From: Pedobacter nototheniae
GTDB taxonomy: Bacteria; Bacteroidota; Bacteroidia; Sphingobacteriales; Sphingobacteriaceae
Length of the DNA: 64,000 nt
Direction of reading: 5' to 3'
Assembly (NCBI RefSeq): GCF_004335085.1
Contig: NZ_RQRS01000014.1
Span: forward strand, 62,001 to 126,000
This document shows positions 35,319 through 42,999 of this stretch, piece after piece. The first letter of the stretch is position 1. Each line of letters starts with the position of its first letter. A model generated the notes under the pieces. The model searched no databases. It was not told where the DNA came from and saw only the letters and a list, made by a program, of their open reading frames with translations. The position numbers and the translations under genes are program-made.

Positions 35319-35854
35319 TAAGAAATGCTTAAGTGATAAATTCTGGTCTTTTTGCCATTTACAATACCGCTACCACTAGCGTAAGCATCAGAATTAACAG
35401 AAGAAGCTTGTTTTTTAAATTGAGAACCTGAAACGAAATCTTTATCAATAACCGTTGCTTTTACCGTGCCATTTAAAGTTTTGTTTTTTGCATTTGAAAA
35501 ACGATAAACATTTCCATCTACTATTGCCTGACCTTTTTCATCAACTTTTACTTGATTAAAATTAAATTCTGCAGTTAAATGACCAACCGAAAAACCTGCA
35601 TCCTGTACTTTTTTACGTACCTGATCTAAATTGATATCAGCACCCTTTTTAAAAGTTAAAACAAAGATGTTTTTATTTAAGTCTGCCTTAATTGAACCAA
35701 TGAAATCAAGTGTTTTTAAAGATTTTTCTGTCGCGTTGGAGCACATTGAACAAGTTAAACCCGTAACCTGTAAATCTGCTGTTGAAATTTGTTGTGCCGA
35801 TACTTTTGCGGCAAAAAAGAGCATAATAATGCTTAATATTTTAAATGCTTTCAT
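35318..35854 (-). CDS. Secreted HMA-domain metal-binding protein
   Basis: The product has 178 residues with a signal peptide (about 1-20, VSAQ). A heavy-metal-associated domain (about 25-92) carries the metal site in VTGLTCSMCSNATEKSL, the CxxC of copper chaperones. The C-terminal half (about 95-178) is a beta-rich extension without a recognised family. It is first gene of the four-gene operon running to the HMA-AraC regulator. It probably binds copper (or a similar metal) in the periplasm. Confidence 0.85.
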   Translation of the reverse strand: MKAFKILSIIMLFFAAKVSAQQISTADLQVTGLTCSMCSNATEKSLKTLDFIGSIKADLNKNIFVLTFKKGADINLDQVRKKVQDAGFSVGHLTAEFNFNQVKVDEKGQAIVDGNVYRFSNAKNKTLNGTVKATVIDKDFVSGSQFKKQASSVNSDAYASGSGIVNGKKTRIYHLSIS

Positions 35855-35995
35855 GATTTTTTTTAAAAATTAGAATATAAAATTTATGCTAATAGTATTG
35901 AACAGATCCAAACGATATAGCAAATTAATGCTGAGAAAATCAGCAGATCGATTGTTAATTGGGTTTATACACTTTAAGCAATTTGCCCGAGCCCT

Positions 35996-36061
35996 CGTCT
36001 CCCTGAATTTATTTCAGGGTCTTTGTGGTAGGAAAGATGCCGAAATGAATTCAGCATGACG
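35996..36061. repeat. Imperfect intergenic palindrome
   Basis: Arms starting CGTCTCCCTGAATTTATTTC and ending GAATTCAGCATGACG, 12 bases apart, with several mismatches. It resembles a short dispersed repeat family of Bacteroidota. It sits between the HYC_CC_PP gene and the metal operon and may form an RNA hairpin. Confidence 0.6.
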
Positions 36062-36098
36062 GTTTTACTAAAAAAGCTTAAATGAATAAACCTTAATC

Positions 36099-36500
36099 CT
36101 AATTTCTAAAAATGCAATTGAAAATATGAAGAGAGAGCCGCGAAGATAATGGCGGAGCTTTATTTGCAATTTTATTGAAAAACTGCGGGGTAATATTTTG
36201 AATAAAATTTATTACAGGTTGTTGAAGAAAAAGCTGAATAGAAAACAATTTCGGCATTTGTACTTCTGCCTCGCCTTGATGGCTATCTTTAACTTTAACG
36301 CTTACTTCTGTGTTTTTACAGCACCCATCATCCTTTTTTGCCAAAGGAATATCTTTACAAAGTTTGCAAGAGATTTCACTACTAAAGAAATGAACGTTAG
36401 CTAGTTTTCCACCACAAAAATGTAAACTCATAGCCAAACCAATAACACTAACCGCATAGAATACGGCCATAGATAGTGCTATTTTTTGTTTAACTTTCAT
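36099..36500 (-). CDS. HYC_CC_PP-type small secreted protein
   Basis: The product has 133 residues: a signal peptide or N-terminal membrane helix (about 1-24). The family's signature elements follow in order: HFCGGKLA, a second Cys pair (CKLCKD), DGCCKNTEV, and APPL near the end. This is the HYC_CC_PP pattern of Bacteroidota (here with HFC). Five or more Cys suggest metal binding. It lies upstream of the metal operon on the same strand, separated by 245 bases and a palindrome. Its -7 box is only 5 bases from the ATG. Confidence 0.8.
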   Translation of the reverse strand: MKVKQKIALSMAVFYAVSVIGLAMSLHFCGGKLANVHFFSSEISCKLCKDIPLAKKDDGCCKNTEVSVKVKDSHQGEAEVQMPKLFSIQLFLQQPVINFIQNITPQFFNKIANKAPPLSSRLSLHIFNCIFRN

Positions 36501-36505
36501 TAATA

Positions 36506-36513
36506 CAAAGGTA
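36506..36513 (-). promoter_or_regulatory. -7 element abutting the HYC_CC_PP start codon
   Basis: TACCTTTG on the minus strand; the ATG begins 6 bases after its last G, so transcription would start at or within a base or two of the start codon. No clear -33 TTTG is seen. Confidence 0.5.
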
Positions 36514-36593
36514 TGTGAAAAAATATTGAATTAGTGTTGTATTTATTTAATGAATTTCATTTTTTAATTTAATTTAGCCAAAACACAATTAAA

Positions 36594-37301
36594 ATGAAAC
36601 GATTATTATTGTTCTTATGCACATTTTCTGTGCTTTCGGCATTTGCTGCTAAACCCCAATACCAGTATGTACGCATAAAAACCCAATACGGAGAATGTAT
36701 TGTTAAATTATACAATGAAACGCCTTTACACAGAGATAATTTTATTAAGCTTACAAAATCTGGTTTTTACAATGGAACATTATTTCACCGTGTAATTAAA
36801 GATTTTATGATTCAGGGCGGAGATCCTGATTCTAAAACGGCTAAACCAGATTCACTTTTAGGTAATGGCGATGTTGGTTATACCATCCCAGCAGAATTTC
36901 GTGATAGTTTATTTCATAAAAAAGGAGTATTGGCGGCAGCAAGAGATAATAATCCTGAAAAAGCATCAAGCGGATGCCAGTTTTATTTAGTGCAAGGGAA
37001 AGTTTTTACCGATGAACAGTTGAACAGTCTGGAAGAAAAACGCTTGAAATTTAAAATCCCTGAATGGCAAAGACAAATTTATAAAACCATTGGCGGCACA
37101 CCACATTTGGATAGGAATTATACCGTTTATGGAGAAATTGTAGTTGGCTTGGATATGATTGATAAAATCGCCGCCTTAACTACAGATAAAAATAATAGGC
37201 CAAAAGAAGATGTGAAAATGGAGATTACTTTGCTGAAAAAAAGAGAAGCCAAAAAGCTGGAGAAGCAACTTTTGCAAGATTCTCTAAAAGTTAAATCTTA
37301 A
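36594..37301 (+). CDS. Exported cyclophilin-type peptidyl-prolyl isomerase
   Basis: The product has 235 residues with a signal peptide (about 1-19, SAFAA). Cyclophilin domain: CIVKLYNETPLHRDNFIKL, LFHRVIKDFMIQGGDPD, and SSGCQFYLVQG (the Q-F-hydrophobic site). It catalyses proline isomerisation in periplasmic protein folding. A charged Lys-rich tail follows the domain. The exonuclease III gene begins 15 bases later and is probably co-transcribed. Confidence 0.93.
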   Translation: MKRLLLFLCTFSVLSAFAAKPQYQYVRIKTQYGECIVKLYNETPLHRDNFIKLTKSGFYNGTLFHRVIKDFMIQGGDPDSKTAKPDSLLGNGDVGYTIPAEFRDSLFHKKGVLAAARDNNPEKASSGCQFYLVQGKVFTDEQLNSLEEKRLKFKIPEWQRQIYKTIGGTPHLDRNYTVYGEIVVGLDMIDKIAALTTDKNNRPKEDVKMEITLLKKREAKKLEKQLLQDSLKVKS

Positions 37302-37316
37302 GCAAAACATACTTAA

Positions 37317-38084
37317 ATGAAGATTATTTCTTATAACGTTAACGGTATTCGGGCCGCAAGTACTAAAAATTTTTTTGGTTGGTTGCAGGCAACAAATGCC
37401 GATATGATTTGCTTGCAAGAGGTTAAAGCATTACCAGTTCAAATCCCTGAAATTATTGCTTTGATAGAACAACTTGGATATCATCATTATTGGTTTCCTG
37501 CAGAAAAAAAAGGTTATAGCGGGGTTGCTATTTTAACAAAAGTAAAACCTAACCATGTAGAATATGGCTGCGGAGAGGAATGGATTGATAAGGAGGGAAG
37601 AGTTTTAAGAGCTGGTTTTGATGACTTTTCTTTAATAAGCTTGTATATGCCGTCGGGCTCTAGCGGAGATGAGCGACAAGTAAAAAAATATGAGTTTATG
37701 CGCTTCTTCGACCACTATATTGGAGATTTGCGTAAACAAATTCCTAATTTAATTGTGAGTGGCGACTATAATATTTGCCATACGGCAATGGATATTCATA
37801 ATCCAAAATCGAACGCCAACTCTTCTGGTTTTTTGCCAGAAGAACGGGAGTGGATGCAATTATTTTTAGATAATGGCTTCATTGATACCTTTCGCCATTT
37901 TAATAAAGACCCACATCATTATACCTGGTGGAGTTATAGGGCAGGCTCAAGAGGGAAGAATCTAGGTTGGCGCATCGACTATCATTTGGCAACAAAGCCG
38001 ATGGAAAGCCGTTTAAAAAATGTGAGAATTCTTGCAGATGCAATACATTCAGATCATTGCCCGGTTTTATTAGAACTGGAATAA
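37317..38084 (+). CDS. xth: Exodeoxyribonuclease III
   Basis: The product has 255 residues. The AP-endonuclease/exonuclease III family is identified by MKIISYNVNGIRAA, CLQEVKA, SGDYNICH, WRIDYHLA and SDHCPVLLEL, giving the metal-binding Glu and the catalytic Asp/His set. It repairs abasic sites and 3'-blocked ends in DNA. Downstream of the cyclophilin gene. Confidence 0.95.
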   Translation: MKIISYNVNGIRAASTKNFFGWLQATNADMICLQEVKALPVQIPEIIALIEQLGYHHYWFPAEKKGYSGVAILTKVKPNHVEYGCGEEWIDKEGRVLRAGFDDFSLISLYMPSGSSGDERQVKKYEFMRFFDHYIGDLRKQIPNLIVSGDYNICHTAMDIHNPKSNANSSGFLPEEREWMQLFLDNGFIDTFRHFNKDPHHYTWWSYRAGSRGKNLGWRIDYHLATKPMESRLKNVRILADAIHSDHCPVLLELE

Positions 38085-38164
38085 TGATTGTTTTTTTGGT
38101 TGATATTAGATAACAGATTAACCAGCTTGAACAGAAAACTAATTTAGAAACTAACCAAATCAAA

Positions 38165-39403
38165 ATGCTAATCACAAACATAAAAGGTCTTGTTGGCTTG
38201 CACCCTAAAGAAAAATTGGTTCTTCGCGGAAGTGAAATGACAAATTTACCCATTTTAGAAAACGCCTGGCTTTTAATTGAATGTGGTTTGATAAAGGATT
38301 TTGGAAAAATGGATCAAATTCCTGCTTCGGTTTCAAGTTTGCCAGCCATTAATGTACAAGGAAAATATGTTTTTCCATCCTGGTGTGATAGTCACACACA
38401 CATTGTTTTTGCCGCATCGCGAGAGGAAGAATTTGCAATGAAAATTGAAGGCAAAAGCTACGAGGAAATTGCTGCAGCGGGTGGAGGAATATTAAATTCG
38501 GCCCGTAAATTACAAACAGCAACGGAGGATGAATTATTTAAAAGTGCTTCAAACAGGCTACAACAAATGATTATGTTGGGTACTGGTGCCGTTGAAATTA
38601 AAAGTGGATATGGCTTAACGGTAGAAAGTGAATTAAAAATGCTTCGGGTTATTCAGCGTTTAAAACAATATTTTCCTATTCCTATTAAAGCAACTTTTTT
38701 AGCCGCACATGCTTATCCAACCGAATATAAAGACAATCATAAAGGCTATATTGATTTAATAATTAACGAAATGTTGCCTAAAATTGCTGCAGAAAATCTA
38801 GCAGATTATATAGATGTATTTTGTGAAAAAGGCTTCTTTTCTGTAGAAGAAACCGATCTTATTTTACAAGCAGGTGCAAAATTCGGACTTAAACCTAAAA
38901 TCCACGCCAATCAATTATCAATTTCTGGTGGAGTAGAAGTTGGCGTTAAAAATAAGGCTGTTTCTGTAGATCATCTGGAAGAAACAGACGAACATGTAAT
39001 TAATAGTTTAAAAAAAGCCAGTACAATTGTAACCTTATTGCCCTCGTGCTCGTTTTATTTGAGTATTCCGTTTGCTAATGCTAAAGGATTTATTGCCGCA
39101 AACCTACCTGTTGCGTTAGCTACAGATTATAATCCGGGCTCAACGCCATCAGGAAATATGAATTTTGTAGTGTCTCTGGCTTGCATAAAAATGAAAATAC
39201 TGCCTGAGCAAGCAATAAATGCGGCTACCTTAAACGGAGCTGCAGCAATGGAGATTAGCGAAATAGTAGGAAGCATTTCCATTGGTAAAAAAGCGAATTT
39301 ATTTATAACCAAACCAATGTCGTCCGTGGCCTATTTACCGTACAGCTTTGGGCAACCGCAAATAGAAACGGTTATTTTAAACGGGAAAATTTATAATGGA
39401 TAG
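38165..39403 (+). CDS. hutI: Imidazolonepropionase
   Basis: The product has 412 residues, amidohydrolase superfamily. The metal ligands are in WCDSHTHIVFA, with substrate-binding SGYGLTVESELKML, KIHANQLS, HLEE and ALATDYNPGSTP downstream. It opens imidazolone propionate to N-formimidoyl-glutamate, the third step of histidine breakdown. Its stop overlaps hutG by 8 bases. hutH and hutU are not in the window. Confidence 0.95.
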   Translation: MLITNIKGLVGLHPKEKLVLRGSEMTNLPILENAWLLIECGLIKDFGKMDQIPASVSSLPAINVQGKYVFPSWCDSHTHIVFAASREEEFAMKIEGKSYEEIAAAGGGILNSARKLQTATEDELFKSASNRLQQMIMLGTGAVEIKSGYGLTVESELKMLRVIQRLKQYFPIPIKATFLAAHAYPTEYKDNHKGYIDLIINEMLPKIAAENLADYIDVFCEKGFFSVEETDLILQAGAKFGLKPKIHANQLSISGGVEVGVKNKAVSVDHLEETDEHVINSLKKASTIVTLLPSCSFYLSIPFANAKGFIAANLPVALATDYNPGSTPSGNMNFVVSLACIKMKILPEQAINAATLNGAAAMEISEIVGSISIGKKANLFITKPMSSVAYLPYSFGQPQIETVILNGKIYNG

Positions 39404-40349
39404 TTTTAAACTATACACACAGCAAGATATTGATAAGCTCTTAATTAGTAGAGCAGGAGAAGTTAAACTTGCAGAAAAGGTGCAGGTGGTTAACTCATTG
39501 GATGAAATAAAATCATCAAAGGCCAAATTTGTTTTGTTGGGCATTCCTGAAGATATTGGAGTAAGGGCAAATTATGGCATCGCAGGGGCTGCATCTAGCT
39601 GGAAACCAAGTCTTATTGCGATTCTGAATATTCAAAGCAATAAATTTCTTCATGGAGATCAACTTTTGGTTTTAGGTCATTTCGAAATTGAAGAACCCAA
39701 GGATATTTCCATAGAAGGTTTAAGAAATAAGGTTTTGGAAATAGATGATTTGGTATTCCCTATCATTGAAAAAATCGTTGCTGCGGGTAAAGTTCCAATT
39801 GTAATTGGTGGCGGGCATAATAATGCTTATCCAATTATTAAAGGATCATCTTTGGCATTAAAAAAAGCTATTGATGTGATTAATATCGATGCGCATGCCG
39901 ATTTACGTACCATGGAAGGCAGGCACAGTGGTAATGGATTTTCTTATGCCTTGAATGAAGGCTTTTTAGAGAAATACTCTATTTATGGCTTGCATCAAAA
40001 TTACAATAATGAAGCAATTTTGAACCAAATTGAAGAAGATCCAAAATTAGATGCTGTATTTTTTGATGATGTTTTAAAGGGATCAGACTATTTAACTTTG
40101 CTGGCAGATCTAAACGAAAATCCAGGTTTGGAAATAGATTTAGATTGTATCCAAAATGTGCTTTCAAGTGCCGAAACACCTTCAGGCTTTTCTGTAAATG
40201 ATATCAGGAAGTTAATATTAACGAGTAATAAAAAATATACTTACCTGCACTTAACCGAAGGGGCATCAAGAATGTTGGATGGGCGAGTAGATAAGTTAAC
40301 CTCCAAGCTTATTGCTTATTTGGTGAGTGACTTTATCAAAAGTCAATAA
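39396..40349 (+). CDS. hutG: Formimidoylglutamase-type arginase-family hydrolase
   Basis: The product has 317 residues, arginase/agmatinase fold. The binuclear Mn ligands are readable: GGGHNNAYP (with Asn at the usual Asp), NIDAHADLR and LEIDLDCIQ. EGRHSGNGFSYA is the substrate loop. It is placed as hutG because it overlaps hutI and follows the usual Bacteroidota pair. It would release formamide from formimidoyl-glutamate to give glutamate. The first metal motif differs from the canonical GGHD and deserves checking. Confidence 0.88.
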   Translation: MDSFKLYTQQDIDKLLISRAGEVKLAEKVQVVNSLDEIKSSKAKFVLLGIPEDIGVRANYGIAGAASSWKPSLIAILNIQSNKFLHGDQLLVLGHFEIEEPKDISIEGLRNKVLEIDDLVFPIIEKIVAAGKVPIVIGGGHNNAYPIIKGSSLALKKAIDVINIDAHADLRTMEGRHSGNGFSYALNEGFLEKYSIYGLHQNYNNEAILNQIEEDPKLDAVFFDDVLKGSDYLTLLADLNENPGLEIDLDCIQNVLSSAETPSGFSVNDIRKLILTSNKKYTYLHLTEGASRMLDGRVDKLTSKLIAYLVSDFIKSQ

Positions 40350-40353
40350 TTTT

Positions 40354-40512
40354 TTACAAGTGTTCAGCCTCGTATTTTTCGCCAGCTTTTAACATCATTT
40401 CAATCTGTTTTAAATCTTCAGCGGTTAATTCTTCCTTTTCCTGTAGTTCGAAAACGGCAATCATATTATCTTCGTATTGTTTTTCTGTTTTTATAACGAT
40501 TTCCTTTTCCAT
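40354..40512 (-). CDS. Short acidic protein resembling a HigA-type antitoxin N terminus
   Basis: The product has 52 residues from MEKEIVIKTEKQ; an in-frame ATG 14 codons upstream lies inside the cyclo-ligase gene and is not preferred. The pattern IKTEKQYEDNM...LKAGEKYEAEH resembles the dimerisation N terminus of HigA/HTH antitoxins (kTeeeYeaal...YEeeH), but no helix-turn-helix follows and no toxin gene is adjacent. It may be a remnant or a small stand-alone protein. It starts 8 bases after the 5-formyl-THF cyclo-ligase stop. Confidence 0.5.
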   Translation of the reverse strand: MEKEIVIKTEKQYEDNMIAVFELQEKEELTAEDLKQIEMMLKAGEKYEAEHL

Positions 40513-40520
40513 GATTGTGT

Positions 40521-41081
40521 TTAAAAAGCTATAGTTTCTGTTGGTGTAATGCAAAAATCCAATCGGATATCATTTTCATGTACATCATCTATTTTATCAA
40601 TTGCAGGGCTCAAAGATAAGCCTATTTTTTGAGCATTTATATTTTGTAAAAACCGATCGTAAAAACCCTTTCCATAACCCACACGATAACCATTTTTATC
40701 AAAAGCGAGTAGTGGAATAATCACAACATCAATGTCGCCATTGTGCACAACTCCTTTTTGAGGTTCAAGAATGTTGTAAAGATTTTTCTTTAAATCATTC
40801 AGACCTAAATATTCATGATTTGTCATTAAAGCCGTTTCAAAATCAGCTTTTGGCACAATAATTTTAACTTTTGGATGAGTTTGCTGTAGCCAGTTGATCA
40901 GTATAAAGGTATTAGGTTCTCTTTTTTCTGTTATGGGTAAAAAGATGTGAAGCGTTTTAATCTTATCGAAATCAAGCGTTTTAAATTGATCTAAGAGCTG
41001 ATTGTTTAATTGGTCGTAATCAACATCGTTTATTGTCAATCTTTCTTTTAAAGCTTGTTTCCTGATTTCTGCTTTTAACAT
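40521..41081 (-). CDS. 5-formyltetrahydrofolate cyclo-ligase
   Basis: The product has 186 residues from MLKAEIRKQALKER; a longer reading from 41141 has a start in non-coding-like sequence. Family blocks: IFLPITEKREPNT, VIIPLLAFDKNGYRVGYGKGFYDRFL (nucleotide site), and LDFCITPTE. It converts 5-formyl-THF to 5,10-methenyl-THF with ATP. No other folate gene is adjacent. Confidence 0.92.
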   Translation of the reverse strand: MLKAEIRKQALKERLTINDVDYDQLNNQLLDQFKTLDFDKIKTLHIFLPITEKREPNTFILINWLQQTHPKVKIIVPKADFETALMTNHEYLGLNDLKKNLYNILEPQKGVVHNGDIDVVIIPLLAFDKNGYRVGYGKGFYDRFLQNINAQKIGLSLSPAIDKIDDVHENDIRLDFCITPTETIAF

Positions 41082-41142
41082 AATCACAAAGTTAAAGATT
41101 TTATGCTCATTAGATTTCTTAATCAAAGCCTTGTTAAACAAA

Positions 41143-41174
41143 AAAGCCTTTAAAGTTGAATCTTTAAAGGCTTT
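41143..41174 (-). terminator. Terminator of efp copy 1
   Basis: Perfect arms AAAGCCTTTAAAG and CTTTAAAGGCTTT with a 6-base loop, 20 bases after the stop of the EF-P gene; on the minus strand a T-rich run follows. Confidence 0.85.
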
Positions 41175-41193
41175 AAGTAATTTATTATAAAAA

Positions 41194-41754
41194 TTATTTT
41201 ACACGCTCAACATATTCGCCGGTACGGGTATCAATTTTAATTTTGTCTCCTTGATTAACAAACATTGGAACTTTAACCTCAACACCATTTTCAAGTGTCG
41301 CAGCTTTAAGTGCGTTTGTGGATGTATCACCTTTAACTGCAGGCTCAGAATAAGTAATTTCGAACTCAGCAAAGTTTGGTAATTGAGCCATAATTGCTTC
41401 GTCACTTTCCATTGAAACAATAATGTTCATCCCTTCCTTTAAAAATTTAATAGCAGAACCAAATAAAGCTTTTTCAACATTAAATTGTTCGTAGCTGCTA
41501 TTATCCATTACCACTAAATAATCACCTTCTTCATATAAATATTGGTAATCATTAGTTTCTACGCGGCAAATTTCTACAGCTTCGTCAGTATTCATACGAG
41601 CCTCAACAATTCTACCCGATTTAATGTTACGGAATTTACCAGTGTAAAATGCGCCGCCTTTTCCTGGTGTACGGTGATTCCATTCGTCAACAGTAACCAG
41701 TTCGTTGTTTATACGAAGGATGTTACCGGTTTTTATTTCTGATGCTTTTGCCAT
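41194..41754 (-). CDS. efp: Elongation factor P, copy 1 (Lys32 loop)
   Basis: The product has 186 residues, three beta domains as in EF-P, which binds between the ribosomal P and E sites and relieves stalling at polyproline. The domain I loop reads HRTPGKGGAF, with Lys at position 32, the residue modified in many bacteria. The C-terminal tail is TRTGEYVERVK. A second EF-P gene lies 339 bases upstream on the same strand with its own terminator and -7 box. Which copy is the essential one cannot be told from sequence. Confidence 0.92.
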   Translation of the reverse strand: MAKASEIKTGNILRINNELVTVDEWNHRTPGKGGAFYTGKFRNIKSGRIVEARMNTDEAVEICRVETNDYQYLYEEGDYLVVMDNSSYEQFNVEKALFGSAIKFLKEGMNIIVSMESDEAIMAQLPNFAEFEITYSEPAVKGDTSTNALKAATLENGVEVKVPMFVNQGDKIKIDTRTGEYVERVK

Positions 41755-41811
41755 ATTGTCTTATCCTAAATTGGATTTTATATTTCAGTTTTTCGTGACG
41801 GCAAAGGTAAA

Positions 41812-41819
41812 ATTATTTT
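41812..41819 (-). promoter_or_regulatory. -7 element of efp copy 1
   Basis: TACCTTTG on the minus strand, about 57 bases before the ATG. The same octamer is found ahead of efp copy 2, lpxD, the peroxiredoxin operon, the HYC_CC_PP gene and the small RNA. Confidence 0.55.
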
Positions 41820-42046
41820 AGTAAAAATATAGGGCAATTTCTTTGCGTTAGGTATTTATTAGCCTCTTTTAGAGAGATATTCGTTTAAAGAAGGCGTTTT
41901 ATAAAGCTTTGGAAAGCAGAGTTTGAGATTTTTCTCGCTTTGCAAGTCCTCCTTTTCCTTCTACTTCTATAAAAAAGTTTCGGGAATCCGTTCAATCGGT
42001 TTAATTAGGAGGATAACTTTAATGAGGTGGTTTTAACGAACATAAA

Positions 42047-42075
42047 AAAGTCCCTGATGCTTATTCAGGGACTTT
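42047..42075 (-). terminator. Terminator of efp copy 2
   Basis: Perfect arms AAAGTCCCTGA and TCAGGGACTTT, 19 bases after the stop of efp copy 2, T-rich on the minus strand. Confidence 0.85.
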
Positions 42076-42093
42076 AAAACGATTTTTAATCTA

Positions 42094-42654
42094 TTATTTT
42101 ACACGTTCCATATAGTCGCCAGTTTTTGTATCAACTTTGACTTTATCACCTTGGTTAATGAATAGAGGTACTCTAATTTCGGCCCCAGTTTCAACGGTAG
42201 CATATTTTTGTGCACTGGTAGAGGTGTCGCCTTTTACAGCAGGCTCAGTATAGGTAATTTCTAGCTCAACACTGTTTGGTAATTGTGCAACAATTGGCTC
42301 TTCGCTTTCAAAAGCTATGGTAACGTTCATCCCTTCTTTAAGGAACTTTACTGCAGAACCGAAAAGCAATTTTGGGATATTGTGCTGATCGAAAGTTGTA
42401 TTATCCATTACTACTAAATAATCACCATCCTCATATAAATATTGATAATCGCTGGTTTCTACACGACAAATAGTAACCTCTTCATCTGTACGGAAACGAT
42501 ATTCTACAATTTTACCCGTTTTTACATTTCTCATACGAGCCTGATAAAATGCTCTTAAATTTCCAGGCGTGCGGTGGATATACTCTTCTACACTAACCAA
42601 CTCTCCGTTAAAACGAAGAACATTTCCGCTTTTTACTTCTGATGCTTTTGCCAT
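42094..42654 (-). CDS. efp: Elongation factor P, copy 2 (Asn32 loop)
   Basis: The product has 186 residues, clearly paralogous to copy 1 through its whole length. The domain I loop reads HRTPGNLRAF: Asn replaces Lys32, and Leu-Arg replaces Gly-Gly. EF-P proteins without Lys or Arg at this position cannot use the lysine or rhamnose modifications known elsewhere. I believe the GNLRAF form occurs in other Bacteroidota, so this is likely a functional divergent copy and not decay. It may serve a different set of stalling motifs. It has its own -7 box and terminator. Confidence 0.92.
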   Translation of the reverse strand: MAKASEVKSGNVLRFNGELVSVEEYIHRTPGNLRAFYQARMRNVKTGKIVEYRFRTDEEVTICRVETSDYQYLYEDGDYLVVMDNTTFDQHNIPKLLFGSAVKFLKEGMNVTIAFESEEPIVAQLPNSVELEITYTEPAVKGDTSTSAQKYATVETGAEIRVPLFINQGDKVKVDTKTGDYMERVK

Positions 42655-42695
42655 GTTTTGTTAGAAATAATCTTTTTTGATTCGATTTTGAAAGG

Positions 42696-42703
42696 CAAAG
42701 GTA
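42696..42703 (-). promoter_or_regulatory. -7 element of efp copy 2
   Basis: TACCTTTG on the minus strand, about 41 bases before the ATG. Confidence 0.5.
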
Positions 42704-42724
42704 AAAAAATTAACAAAAAAGCTA

Positions 42725-42896
42725 ATATAAAAGAAATGCCTTTGGGAACCACTCCAAAGGCATAATCAACCTAAACCTCAAACTAAACTATGAAAAACTC
42801 TTTTGCCTGTTACGGCGATATATTTTGATTCTGCAAGCAGAAATAAATTCGTTTCCTTGAAGAGAATTAATTAATAAAATGTTTCTCTTTTTGGTG
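42725..42896 (-). ncRNA. Candidate small RNA, about 170 nt
   Basis: No protein frame, yet a full transcription unit: promoter at 42900-42929, terminator at 42736-42763. From 5' to 3' the RNA has stem AAGAGAA/TTCTCTT (42860-42889), a small TTCTG/CAGAA hairpin, a short GCC/GGC hairpin, an apparently unpaired stretch (42771-42800), then the terminator. The unpaired stretch is the complement of a Bacteroidota-style mRNA start (its complement ends ACTAAACTATGAAAAA), so it could base-pair with start regions of messages beginning ATGAAA. 6S RNA or another known family is possible; I do not recognise it. Confidence 0.6.
42736..42763 (-). terminator. Terminator of the small RNA
   Basis: Perfect 10-bp arms ATGCCTTTGG and CCAAAGGCAT with an 8-base loop, followed on the minus strand by a T-rich run. 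Confidence 0.8.
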
Positions 42897-42899
42897 GTG

Positions 42900-42929
42900 C
42901 AAAGGTAAGAACTATTTATGAATTACAAA
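42900..42929 (-). promoter_or_regulatory. Promoter of the small RNA
   Basis: On the minus strand TTTG (42926-42929), 18 bases, then TACCTTTG (42900-42907): a textbook Bacteroidota promoter with no gene start after it other than the small RNA. Start of transcription expected near 42896. Confidence 0.7.
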
Positions 42930-42999
42930 ATAATTTTTTAAAAATTTATTTATAATACAAATGTATGACAAAACAGACGTTAAAGGAGAATCTTGTTTT

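Larger units (their letters stand above)
41755..42093. other. Intergenic region between the two efp genes
   Basis: 339 bases, AT-rich. It contains the efp copy 1 -7 box (41812-41819) and, at its other end, the efp copy 2 terminator (42047-42075). I see no ORF or structured RNA in the middle. Confidence 0.6.
42655..42999. other. 345-base gap without a protein gene, mostly a small RNA gene
   Basis: Holds the efp copy 2 -7 box, the small RNA with its terminator (42736-42763) and its promoter (42900-42929), and about 70 AT-rich bases after that. Confidence 0.6.

Noticed and set aside
42014..42034. AGGAGG followed by ATG in the gap between the efp genes
   Set aside because: The frame stops after four codons, and strong Shine-Dalgarno sites are not the rule in this phylum.
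42789..42828. Mini-ORF on the plus strand inside the small RNA (begins MKNSF)
   Set aside because: Twelve codons, antisense to a unit with a full minus-strand promoter and terminator, and no plus-strand promoter seen.
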